Source: Dermacentor variabilis
Taxonomy: Eukaryota > Arthropoda > Arachnida > Ixodida > Ixodidae
Reading direction: 5' to 3'
DNA length: 64,000 bases
Assembly: GCF_050947875.1 (NCBI RefSeq)
Contig: NC_134568.1
Span: forward strand, 196,512,353-196,576,352
Part shown: in pieces, positions 1-9,426 of the stretch
Position numbering within the stretch: the first letter of the stretch is position 1
Layout: the number at the start of each line of letters is the position of its first letter
Notes under the pieces: generated by a model
Databases searched by the model: none
What the model was told of the DNA's origin: nothing
What the model saw: the letters and a program-made list of their open reading frames with translations, nothing else
Program-made: the position numbers and the translations under genes

Positions 1-737
1 GCGATGCGGCGGGGGCGAGCGCCATCTGGAAGTGTTTCAAGGAAGCGGGCGCGCCGCTACGTGGACTCCTATAGATATTCACGCGCCGGCGCGGCAAATG
101 GCGGAAGCCGTTGGCGGTCTATGAATTGAAGAAATTCTGGAAAGGGGGTTTGCTTGAGTTTTCGCGTAACATATTTGTATTTTCTCGTATATTCAAATTA
201 CAATCCGAGAGCTACTATGTCTGTAGGTTGTGTGTAAGGCGTACTTAACGATTTTTCTACGTATTTTAGCTTTAGAAGTACGATTAGTTCAGTACAAGTT
301 CCTTGCACCACATAGCGGGCCTGGGTATTGGTGATTCAGAAATCGTTTTGCCGAAACGACGACCGACGCCGCATTTTCGGCAACGGAAGTTTTGTGCGGT
401 GATAAGTGCGCGCTCGCGCGCGATAAGTGCGCCTTTCGAGCGATCGACCAACGTGAACAACGCCCAGACGCCGCGCGTCCCGCCGTGGTAGCCAGGGCTG
501 CACCTAGCCATCCAACTCAACGCGGATTGGCGTTCCGTGAACCCCCACCTAGGGCGCACTGCTTCATATTTAGCGCCCCAACGGGCAACAGCGCCGATGA
601 AATAATCGACGCCATCGAATAGACCGTTGGGCCAGAAGGCCTTGAGACCCTCCGACACTAGGGAGGAGTGAAGTTCATCGTAGCTGTTGCGTCCGCAGCA
701 GCCGCTAGCCAACTATCAAGTCGGGGCTCCTTCGTAC
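1..737. other. Unassigned CpG-rich flank
   Basis: No gene recognised. The stretch is rich in CpG and includes the alternating GCGC/CTCGCGCGCG block near 410-422. A minus-strand open frame runs 284-712 (142 codons) but its composition and lack of any recognisable domain make it a probable chance frame. The transposon described next begins immediately to the right. Confidence 0.4.
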
Positions 738-741
738 TGAA

Positions 742-2844
742 AGGGAAGCTGAAAGCTTTTCCAGAAAAAATGAGTGAAGAGCAGTACGGCGTGGTTTTCA
801 ACTCTCTGAATTCGAATATCGCATCGAAATTGAGCGAAAGAAAGCGCAAACATATTTTATTTCGACGAAAAGTGCAGGAGCAGACAAGCCCAGCTCGCGC
901 GCCTCGTTTCCGCCTGTGATTGGTCGGGCGCCTCGTGACGTCAACAATGGTGTTCGTCCGGACCGACTGCTGCCGCTACACACGAAGCACGGTGCAAGGT
1001 AGTTTGGTGCTGTTTTGCTGAGACGGTCATAAAAAATTTCGAGAGCTTGCGTTTCTCTGAAGAGTTCGGCGTTAAGTCCAAACTCCACGAGAGCGATTTT
1101 GCGCGCGACGGTGACGGGCGAAGGCTTCGAGAGACAAAACGGGCCGTCGCTTGGACAGATTGCTCGCTGTTGTCGCTGGATCGCTCGTTTCTAGAAATCT
1201 AGAATTCGTCGTTCGTCGCTCGGAAGGGCTATGAGCGATTAGCCAACAGTGCGAAGCCGGAACTGGATATACATAACTCAAATACTACTGTTTGTCGCAC
1301 GGAACGAGCAAACTATTGAATTTTACACGTGCAAAAATAAGAACCTAGTGCAAGACCTTCAGAAATATTTTATGCTCCTTTTTCAGTAAAATACATCAAC
1401 TTAAATTGATAAAGCATGCGTCACGCTAGTTTCGGCGCGTATATTGCTGCCCTCATACCGGGAAGTCGTCGCTCAAAGCCGTCGCTGGCGTAGAGTTCGG
1501 CTTGCAGGCGACTAGTGAACGCGACAGCCATCGCCTCGCTTGTCGCGCGGTCGCTGTCGCGTGCAAGATGACTTGTAAGGGGTTTTAAGATCACTTGTAA
1601 GGGTTTTACTCCCTACATGTACCAGCCGATTGCGAAGAGCCGGCCTCTCCAAGAAGCAAAAAATTCTGTTGCAAGCACTGCTTTCCACGTGAACGAAGGC
1701 GAAGTGTTAGCATCTCCTTGTGTTGGAAATGTTCTTTGACGAGTATGTTTTTTGCTAAGCTGCATTCAGCGTTCCAGTGAGTACGTATCCGGGCAAACAA
1801 CTGTTGTGTTATGTTCCTGCATGCTTCCTCGTGGAACATAAGCGGTGATGCGATCTTCGGCATTTGTGCGCTGCCCCAAAGCTGTTGGCAATCTACACAG
1901 ACGGTTTAAACGCGGGAAAAGTCTACCGGCTGTTGTAGCACGTGTAGTATAGAACCTTCATCAGCGCGCCATCCGCACGCTACTCGTAACCGGCGAATTC
2001 CGTCGGTTACTTGAAATGGTCAGTTTCTCTATGTGTGCGAGAGAAGGGGGAGCGCAGCGTCCTGGCGTGAGCAGGCTTTCCAACATATGCAAACTTTACG
2101 CTTGCACTGCGTTAGGGTAGCTGCATGCATGCTGTTTCACAACACACGTGCGAACAGAAAATTCACGGCGCTTGGCGATGAAACCTGCGTCAAGGGTGGG
2201 AGATAAACATCTTCCGTTCAGCGTGCTAACACGAAGGAGAACCCAAAGCACGCATTATTGATAAACTCCGGTAGTAATCGTCACGGAAGTGGTTAGAGCA
2301 CAACACTGTTGTTCTTGAGCGCTTGAAGTTGTTTCGCTTCACAGCAGCCTGCCACTTAGCTGAAAGCTTCTTGTCTTGCAGGAACTAATGGAATATCGGG
2401 ACATCGTCGCGGCCGCTGGTGTTCGTGCAAGCGTAGGCTGCACAGAACACCGGCATGATCGGCCTACAAATTCAATTGATGCTGCGCATGTCAACTACCA
2501 CTCCTATATACACACAAACAAAGGAATGTAGGGTCGAGCGAAGCAGATTAGGACGGCACGCACGCAGAAATAAGCCCGGTCAGGCACGGTCGCGGACACT
2601 GCGAAGGAACGGAACACCAGTGCTGACGTCACTACGCCGCGGTTTCCGGTCTCCGCTTGCATCGTCAGCGTCAGCAGCAGCGCGCGGCGCTCGACGGGGG
2701 GCGGAGCTACAGCGCAATTTTAACCGACGATTGCGTCGCTCTTAAGTGAAAAATTCCCTCCAAAATTTTACCTGCATGATTTATAAGGTTCCCGCATCCG
2801 TATATGAGCGTCTTATTGAATTCGACAGACTTTTCAGCTTCCCT
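742..2844 (+). mobile_element. Kolobok-like DNA transposon, copy A (non-autonomous)
   Basis: This 2.1 kb element is bounded by terminal inverted repeats starting AGGGAAGCTGAAA and by a 4-bp direct repeat TGAA (738-741 and 2845-2848). Large parts align by eye to copy B (20915-21995): the first ~330 bp, the block around 1609-1960 and the last ~380 bp. TTAA-type 4-bp duplications with AGG-starting ends are known for Kolobok/T2 elements; that assignment is inference. An ATTGG box followed by TGACGTCA near 920-945 looks like its internal promoter. The exon-1 start codon seen in copy B is ATA here, and the exon is split by a nested insertion, so this copy cannot encode that protein. Confidence 0.75.
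1075..1605. mobile_element. Nested 531-bp MITE with TTA duplication inside copy A
   Basis: Comparing copy A with copy B shows extra DNA exactly between two TTA triplets (1072-1074 and 1606-1608), where copy B has a single TTA at the same point. A 3-bp TTA duplication fits PIF/Harbinger-type insertion. Imperfect subterminal inverted repeats around GCGCGCGACGGTGACGG on the left and its counterpart near 1540-1570 on the right support a MITE. The very ends pair poorly, so the superfamily is uncertain. Confidence 0.6.
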
Positions 2845-2848
2845 TGAA

Positions 2849-3444
2849 TGGTGGCTCGGTCCCAGGCGCCAAGTCAGACCACGAGTCCTCTATATTTCCG
2901 TGTTCCCCCGTACGTGGAATACGCCGCACTTGCGGCAGTCCTGTCTCCGTATGGAAAAGTTCTTGCAATTCAAGAATCACAGTTCACAGGAAGACCCAAA
3001 ATTTGCACCCGCGTAAGGGTCATTCGCATGGAAATGGCGAACCCCGTGCCAAATTTTATGTCAATACAAGGCCATCGCATCATGTTCGACTACCGAGGAA
3101 TTCGGAAGGTGTGCTCGCGGTGTGGAATGGAAGGACACCTACGGAAGGCATGCGAGACAACACATTGCTAAAGGTGCGAAGTCTTCGATCATGAGACCAC
3201 CAATTGCACGTCCACTTGTAGCCGCTGCGCCGGGAATCACGTCACAGCGGACTGCTTCTTGCCCAGATCCTATGCCGCGGCTGCCGCAAAGACTAACACC
3301 CCTGTCAGCAACGAACAAGATGGCGACGAACAAGAGGATGATGAGCTCCCCAAAGAACAGCTCAAAGGTGACCGAGACCCCGATGTGCAGGATTCGTCTG
3401 AAGAACCCCGGCGCAACGAACGTTCCGAACCCCTGTCTTCCTAG
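2849..3444 (+). pseudogene. LINE ORF1 fragment with three zinc knuckles
   Basis: This is the C-terminal half of the gag-like ORF1 of a non-LTR retrotransposon, a nucleic-acid-binding protein of the RNP. An RRM-like stretch (LYFRVPPYV, then YGKVLAI) leads into three zinc knuckles: CSRCGMEGHLRKAC (CX2CX4HX4C), a second CX2CX4HX4C knuckle interrupted by a TAA codon at 3169-3171, and CSRCAGNHVTADC. The frame then continues through an Ala-rich and acidic tail to a TAG at 3442-3444. The N-terminal half is missing, with the transposon copy A abutting it. The single internal stop makes it non-functional. Downstream DNA to 3968 is the decayed inter-ORF region. Confidence 0.75.
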
Positions 3445-3968
3445 GAAGCCTCAGACAGCTCGGAAGATGAGCAGTTCCCATGGACCACTCCCCTCTTCTG
3501 AGAAGAGCATTACCGAAGTCAGCGCAACCGAGGCAAGCTCAAGCGACACGGGCAACACAATTCCTAATTGACGAGTGAGCTGACTTCACAGCGCACGAAG
3601 ACGACGTGCCAGCCGGCGAGCTCACCGACAGGCCACGTCATGCAGTAGGCCGTGGCCACCGCCCCCAGCTCCGGCAGACGCCGACACTTGGCACCACGCG
3701 AGAAACTGTACTTGCCCAAGCCAGCGGATTCCGTATCCCCCGAACAGCGGACTCGTCGTTAAAGGATCTAGTAAGTCAAGCTGCCGTCCTACCCCTTATG
3801 GCTGAAGCAATGGACACTAATAAGCAGCAGATAAGCAGAGAGCGCGCGAAACAAAAACGGACTCGAGCAATTCTCATAAAGAGAGGAAATCTAAAGTCCC
3901 GAACAAGTTGCGCACGGCGGAACCCTTTAACTAGGCCTGCAAATATGGCGACGTTTTTCGCTTGCATC

Positions 3969-4624
3969 ATGGCGATGGTGCATTTCTTCTCTCTGAATGT
4001 TCAAGGGTTCCGGTCCGTCGACAAACAGAGAGAGTCGAAGCATAACTGCAAGTCAGCCTAGTTGGAACAGATTCATTATTTAAGAACTGTTTGACTAGAT
4101 CACGCAGATCTGTGGGTACTTAAGCAGGAAGTTCTTCGAAAATAAAACCAGTTGTTAGAAAGCGTTCGTCCTTGTGTTGCCCCTCTTCTTTGTCCCTGTG
4201 TTTGCGCACAAGAAGTTTTTAAACACAGTTGCTGCACTTCACGCGAGCACGGGGCGTCGACATGTTTTTCTTGCAAGAATGTAATTTCCGGACATGGCTT
4301 GATGTGTCAAAATATAAGACCCGTCTTGTTATTGATGCCTTCTTTTCCCTGAAAAACGCTGTGACTTGTGGCCTGAGAATAGTGTTTTTAAACCGTCGTT
4401 TTAGGAAGGCACCGCATTGGGCGTACGGTTTAGACGGCCGCACGTTAGCAGTCGATTTTCTGCTGAACACGAGACGGGTTAGGGAACTAGTGAGATATGC
4501 ACCCGCACGCCAACCCAATTGAACGCAATTTTTCGAATGACTTGACACATACATGTTCGATAGCCTTACCCGACATTCATAGTCGGTGATTTCAACTGTT
4601 GCCTAAACGAGGGCCATAGAGTAG
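3969..4624 (+). pseudogene. LINE ORF2 apurinic endonuclease fragment, split by an insertion
   Basis: The start reads FSLNVQGFRSVDKQRE, the typical N-terminus of the APE-type endonuclease of a LINE ORF2. After a 191-bp insertion the frame resumes with LHFTRARGVDMFFLQECNF, where the QE pair is the catalytic glutamate motif. Further decayed homology runs to a GDFN-like motif near 4580-4600, after which the LINE ends. It belongs with the zinc-knuckle ORF1 upstream, in the same orientation and expected order. Frameshifts and stops near 4520-4620 mark it as dead. Confidence 0.72.
4036..4226. mobile_element. 191-bp insertion with AGT duplication, shared with 28.1 kb repeat
   Basis: AGT occurs at 4033-4035 and 4227-4229, and deleting one copy with the insert restores the LINE endonuclease frame. 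The left part (AGCATAACTGCAAGTC and GGAACAGATTCATTATT) and the right part (CTTCTTTGTCCCTGT, GCGCACAAGAAG) both recur near 28110-28220, but there in reversed relative orientation. This suggests a small repeat family with inverted halves. Confidence 0.6.
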
Positions 4625-4837
4625 CATAGTAAACGCCAAGAGTGGACATTCGAGCCGTTGCGCGGCCGAGCTATGAAGCTTCGCCGATTCCGCTAGGTGG
4701 CAGAGCACATCAAGAAAAAAACGGAAGACACTTTGTCGAGACTAAAGCGTCAAACGGCGGCAATGGCGATTCGTTGCGTCGGAAACACCACGGAGGCACA
4801 CAACTCGTACACTGTTATGTGAATGTTTGTTTATTTA

Positions 4838-5370
4838 TTAAATGCCTGCAACGTCGTGTACGCCTATGTCTATCGTTTCGATGTCTTCTGAGTCCATCAT
4901 TTCAAAGCTGTCATCTGGGAGAATGTTGGCTTGCAACTCATGGCCGATGAACTCCTTGTGCTTTAGTGCGTCCACATCCAGGATGGCTGCTTTGCAGCGC
5001 CAAACTGTTGCAGCGCCGTTTGTGGATCAAGAGGAGACGGGTCTTCCATGACGGTGTCGGGGTGTAGTTGGCCATTTTCATCATCCACTTCGCTCGAGTG
5101 ACTTGTACTTGCTCGGCTTGCCGCGGCAAGATGGCGGTCACGACGCTTCCGAGCTTCATTTGCCTTGGTACCCGGAGATGCAGCGAGTCGCTTCCAACGC
5201 ACTACCTCTCTTGCGTTTGCCCGTCGCGTCCCTGGACTCTGTAGTGTCGGACGCGCCTCGCCGCCCTGATGTATGCGACGTATACGCTCAGCCTCTCTAG
5301 AGCGCCGCTTGCGTTCAGCGGCTGCCGCACGTCGCCTGTTGGGAGACACTGGTTTGGCGAGACGAGGCAT
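4838..5370 (-). pseudogene. Basic Arg/Ala-rich protein gene with acidic C-terminus, one frame break
   Basis: From the ATG at 5370-5368 an uninterrupted frame of 135 codons begins MPRLAKPVSPNRRR and carries Arg/Glu/Ala-rich stretches such as RKRRSREAERIRR and ARKRRDRHLAAA, probably helical and nucleic-acid binding, then a Ser/Asp-rich linker. It ends at 4963 in one frame. A different frame over the end reads AAILDVDALKHKEF, then an acidic tail with DDSFEMMDSEDIETIDIGV, and stops at 4838-4840. An AATAAA signal (4834-4839) overlaps that stop. The simplest reading is one gene with a single indel or an unrecognised short intron near 5000-5030. A CRE/CCAAT promoter lies directly upstream. Similar Arg/Glu/Ala-rich ORFs are frequent in tick repeats, so it may be a transposon gene. 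Function unknown. Confidence 0.5.
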
Positions 5371-5439
5371 GCTTCCCTCACGATACCGCAAAGTAAACTG
5401 CCGCCACCGCCGCCGCCACACCACACCCAAGCAGACGGT

Positions 5440-5710
5440 CACCACACGCGCCTCGCGACAGTGACGTCAGGCCACACAGCACCCAATCGGGAGGCCACCT
5501 AAAGCGCCTGACGGCAGTGACGTTAGGGCGCACCGTCGAACACACGACCGCCACGTGTGCCGATGTGATGAGTCATCCCGCGCGGCGCCGAACCACCCCG
5601 ACACCTGCAGTTGACGACAGTGACGTCACGCACGCGAGCCAATCACTAGGCGCCCACCTGCGCCTAGCGACAGTGACGTCACGACACAGAGGAGACCAAT
5701 CAGAAGGCTG
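5440..5710. promoter_or_regulatory. Tandem CRE-CCAAT promoter modules
   Basis: Three perfect CREs TGACGTCA (5462-5469, 5621-5628, 5674-5681) and one variant TGACGTTA (5518-5525) fall at spacings of 56, 103 and 53 bp, i.e. a module of about 53 bp. Each perfect CRE is followed 10-14 bp later by CCAAT (5483-5487, 5639-5643, 5696-5700). A TGAGTCA AP-1-like site lies near 5568. The block sits just upstream of the minus-strand gene ATG at 5370 and also upstream of a plus-strand TATATAG. Confidence 0.6.
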
Positions 5711-5840
5711 GAAAGCTGTGACAGTTTCTGCTAACGGCGGATGACCTTGACAATGAGCCATTAAAGGCTTCCGCCTTGTAATGTGGCTGTGGTTGCAGCT
5801 AGCAGCTTGACAGGCGGTACGACCCAACCCGTGCGGAGCC

Positions 5841-5847
5841 TATATAG
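5841..5847 (+). promoter_or_regulatory. TATA-box candidate, plus strand
   Basis: TATATAG lies 140 bp downstream of the last CCAAT in the CRE module block, so the block could drive divergent transcripts. No convincing plus-strand protein frame follows; a transcript here would be short or noncoding. Confidence 0.35.
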
Positions 5848-5849
5848 TC

Positions 5850-6760
5850 AGGCCCCATCACCGGGCTCTTTCTGTAAAATTCACCCGAGGATTGTTGTTG
5901 GGTTTTTCTGCCAGCGTCTAGCATTACTGCTTCGTCGCCGCTTCATCGTAAGGCCACAGGAAGTTCTTCTGCACGTTGTTAAAGATTTATTCTCTTCGTA
6001 TTTCGTTATTATCTGTTAGCCGCATTAACGAGCGACGGCGGCCTTGAAGCCATAAACAGCTGCTGCCCATTTGCTATGCTGACTTTCATTTCGCATTCTA
6101 TTTTTTTTCTAATGCGCAACATTGAGCGGGATGCTAGCCATAACAGCGACGCGGCAGCGTCCGAGCTGCGAGGCACGTTCGATACAGTGACGAAGTTAGA
6201 AAATAAAATGGTTAGTTGAGAAATGCGGCCTATGAACACATGCCGTTCAGTGCTGAGAGCTTTACGTTACGCGCAGCAGCCTCTGAAAAAGTATGGTGCT
6301 CTACTTTTGCAAAAGAAATGTAGCTATTTCTAAAGCGGTACATGTGCAATATTTGCAGTGTGGCAATGCGCGCTCTCTTACCCTCTGTAGCAGGCTACGT
6401 GCGCTCGAGCGTTGTTAGCTGTTTTGCAGCGGGCTGAAGATAGGTGTTTTCATTTTTTCTGTATGTAGTCCTCACCGTAGAAAGATTCTTATTTCTTAGC
6501 ATTTATAACACTGCTTCCTTGAACTTAGATCAGAAAAATATGCATTACACGAAGGAACGCAGTATCTCCATTCTAAAGCTTTGAAGGTTACAGTATTTCT
6601 TACCTTCTGCCTGTCATTCTACGTATTGCAGGAATCTCCACTATTTCCTCAAAATACATGCTACAGCCAAAGGACATCATGCATATTCAAGGGCAAATTT
6701 CCAAGTATCCGAAGACGATTGCAAGGTTTTGAAGACAGCAGGGGAAGACCCCCCCCCCCT
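5850..6760. other. No gene recognised
   Basis: Mixed-composition sequence with no long frame, repeat or structured motif that I can support. It ends in a C-run at about 6750-6759 and a short GA microsatellite (6767-6784). Confidence 0.4.
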
Positions 6761-6815
6761 ACAAAATAGAGAGAGAGAGAGAGAACTTTATTGAAAATGC
6801 CTGCAGAATCGGTTA

Positions 6816-6891
6816 GGCACGTAAAACCCCATAATTTAATTTTTCCCCCACACAAAGTGAAAAAAAATTAAATTATGGGGTTTTACGTGCC
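6816..6891. repeat. 29-bp inverted repeat formed from SINE tails
   Basis: GGCACGTAAAACCCCATAAT and following bases (6816-6844) are the exact reverse complement of 6863-6891, with an 18-bp loop. Both arms are the 3' tail of the adjacent SINE type, so two tails sit head to head. Confidence 0.8.
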
Positions 6892-7100
6892 AGAACAACT
6901 TTCTGATTATAAGGCACGCCGTAGTGGGGGCCTCCGGGAATTTGAACCACCTGGTTTTCTTTAATGTGAACCTGAATCAAAGTACACGGGTGTTTTCACA
7001 TTTCGCTCCCATCGAAATGCGGCCGCCGTGGCCGGGATCCGATCCTGCGACCTCGTGTTTATCAGCCCAACACCATAGCCACTAAGCAACCACGGCGGGT
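6860..7100 (-). mobile_element. tRNA-derived SINE (Ruka-like), minus strand
   Basis: Read on the minus strand, the element starts at 7100 with a tRNA-like head (GTGGTTGCTTAGTGGCTATGG as A-box region, then a B-box-like GGTCGCAGGATCGGATCCC), continues with GCGGCCGCATTTCGATGGG and ACATTAAAGAAAACCAGGTG, and ends in GGCACGTAAAACCCCATAAT. This order is characteristic of the abundant tick SINE; several further copies occur in the window. Confidence 0.85.
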
Positions 7101-7690
7101 CCCCAACACAAAGTGCTTAATTGTAGCTGTTTAATGACGGACGCACTGGCTTACACATTCGAGATGAGGATGTTGGTGCATGCCCAAATATTTGTGTAGC
7201 CATTTTATTTTGGCATACAACCATTCACATAAATGTGCTAGCTTAATTAACCCTCCTTCGCAGAAGTACAAGAAAAAGCATCATATTTTTTTTTATTGTA
7301 AAACTGCCCCACTTTTAGCAAGTTAATTGCTGGCGTCTCTGTGCAGTTTTTTTTTCTTTTCATTATCTGGATAGTTGCAACACGTCTTGCATGTGTTTTG
7401 CTTGTGTAAAGTTATTGCCATCACGCCATTAATTTCCGACTATTCTCCATTATGCCGGTGTCACACGTACGAGCACTTTCGATCGCGATCAAGCCCGATC
7501 CGGATCTAAATTCATCGTATTGTGCCGTACTTATTCATGTAATGTGACATTGCTGTTGATGTTTTTTTTCTGTATTATATAAACTCTATAAACACACACG
7601 TATAAATACAATTACAATTACATAATTACAATCACAAAGTACAATACAGTATCGACTTAGTTCTATTCAACAATACAATACTTGTAGGTC
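7101..7690. other. No gene recognised
   Basis: AT-rich sequence without a supportable gene. A possible MITE end (CCGGTGTCACACG) lies near 7456, but I found no partner end. A run of AATTACAAT-type simple sequence lies around 7610-7640. Confidence 0.4.
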
Positions 7691-7694
7691 TTAA

Positions 7695-8214
7695 AGGACA
7701 ACTCCGGCGCTTTTTTAAATCATATTAGGATATTGTCATCTTCAAAAGGCATTGACCGGTAGGATGGTTCAATCTGCTCAGACATTCATCAATAATTTTA
7801 AATAACCAATAAACGAAATACCGAAACTGGTAGCTGCTTCGTGTGACGTCACGATGAGTCGATCACGTCAGGTCCTACACTACCATAATACAAACACGCA
7901 GTACACATGGTGCTAACGCCACACAAGCGAAGCTGATGATGTCTCCCGACGACACAGGGAGCTTTTACAGATTTCCGAACTAGACAGCGGCGATTTCAGC
8001 GACGGTGGCGGTGTAGTCTCTGACGTCACAAACACAGAATGGCCAGTAAAATGTCATGAGTCGGGAACGCAACCAATATTTAAAATTTATTTTCAGGAAA
8101 ACTAAATGACTTGCAACCATATTGCTTGGCAAATATAATCAGAGTGCAAAAGAGAAGCTATATTCAAAATTTTATTAAGATCAGTGGACATCGAAAAATC
8201 GCCGGAGTTGCCCT
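7695..8214. mobile_element. 520-bp MITE with TTAA target duplications
   Basis: TTAA flanks both ends (7691-7694, 8215-8218). The terminal inverted repeat is AGGACAACTCCGGCG on the left and AGGGCAACTCCGGCG on the right when reverse complemented, extending to about 24 bp with a few mismatches. No coding capacity. Two CREs (TGACGTCA at about 7848 and 8028) lie inside. The TTAA plus AGG ends match the layout of the Kolobok-like element described elsewhere. Confidence 0.85.
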
Positions 8215-8218
8215 TTAA

Positions 8219-8934
8219 CATTGCTACAGTATGTAGCGACGCTGAGCTCTTTTGCCATCAAATAAACTTATATTTGTTCTCATAATTCCCATTGCTATTT
8301 ATTATACTTCAAAACTATTATCTTGGATTTTCCTTTATTTTGTGCATCTTGTTTCTCAGCAATCTGTATGCATTTCCGCTCGCACATATACATCATAATT
8401 CATATGAGGAATTAGTCTTTTAATTTGTTGTTTTAGTGTGCTTGGGTGCCAAAATATATTTTGCATTCAATGACGGTCCTTCAGCTACGCTGTTTTGGAC
8501 ATTACAATTACAAATTTCATTTATCCCTGTTTACATTCTGCATATATGTCCCCACCAATGTCACCTTTGCTAATATTTAAAGAGTTTGAGGGTCAGTATC
8601 CCTTCAAGCAACAACTTTTCCTCCTTTACCTCCCGGCTGATAGGAAGGGAAATAAAGCTTTCGTTTCATCTGAACCCTTGAATTGTTTTCCCGCGAACTG
8701 TACACCACAAGTCTGACACCGGATGCCTCTCCCATTTATGGAATGTTTCATGACAAATTGTTACTACACAGTGCCCTTAGTGGCTTGCAAGCGCGCTTAC
8801 AACTATTTACAGTGCAAGATCCCTTACAAAAGTTTTTCTGGAAAGTCTATAAAAATGAAGTACATATACTTCCTATAGATAAAACACGTTGTTGGGCTAG
8901 TTGGTGCATTGTATTTAAGAAAAAAACTCAAAAA
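8219..8934. other. No gene recognised
   Basis: AT-rich DNA. Short frames at 8495-8716 and 8683-9072 show no recognisable domain and are taken as chance. Confidence 0.4.
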
Positions 8935-8937
8935 AAC

Positions 8938-9027
8938 AGACGCACACTAAACATACAAGAACACAGCAAAGAAACTGGTTTCCTGTTTTTTTTTTCCTGT
9001 GTTCTTGTATGTTTCCTGTGTGCGTCT
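8938..9027. repeat. Hairpin-forming inverted repeat
   Basis: AGACGCACACTAAACATACA and following bases (8938-8966) pair with 8997-9027 (CTGTGTTCTTGTATG ... GTGCGTCT) with a 2-base bulge and a 30-bp loop containing a T-run. Confidence 0.75.
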
Positions 9028-9064
9028 TTCTTTGGCTGTTTCTTAAATTTCTATAAATATTTCT

Positions 9065-9425
9065 TTGGCTAGTCTATAGACAGTCTATGGACCTATGGCC
9101 TTACACTTTTTATCGACTAGTCTATAATATGTCTGAGTCTGTATAATGTCTATAGGCTGTCTAAAGATAAATGAAAACTCACGTATGTAGACACCATGTC
9201 TGCAGAATGTCTATAGACAAAAGTGTATATGCTTATACAGTTCTCCTTTTGTAGACTGAAGTCTATGCAATGTCTATAGGCAAATTTCTGTAGACTATCT
9301 ATAGACTATTGCTCTAGACCAGTCTAGCCTGTGGACTTGTGGCCTTACACATTGTGTAGATTGTGGTCTACAGACTGCCTACGGACAATTCCTGTAGACC
9401 AGTCTATTTATAGCAAATCTATATA
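9065..9425. repeat. Degenerate array of GTCTATAGAC-type palindromic words
   Basis: More than fifteen occurrences of TAGTCTA, GTCTATAGAC, TGTCTATAGG, GTAGACT and close variants are spread irregularly over 360 bp. GTCTATAGAC is its own reverse complement. Two blocks share GGCCTTACAC (about 9099 and 9341), hinting at a ~240-bp higher-order unit. Confidence 0.65.
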
Positions 9426-9426
9426 A

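Noticed and set aside
284..712. 142-codon minus-strand frame near the left edge
   Set aside because: CpG-rich composition gives long chance frames; no domain, signal peptide or splice site was recognised.
4963..5445. 160-codon frame starting upstream of ATG 5370
   Set aside because: The upstream part lies in the promoter side and depends on a non-ATG start; the Met at 5370 has the clear body of the protein after it.
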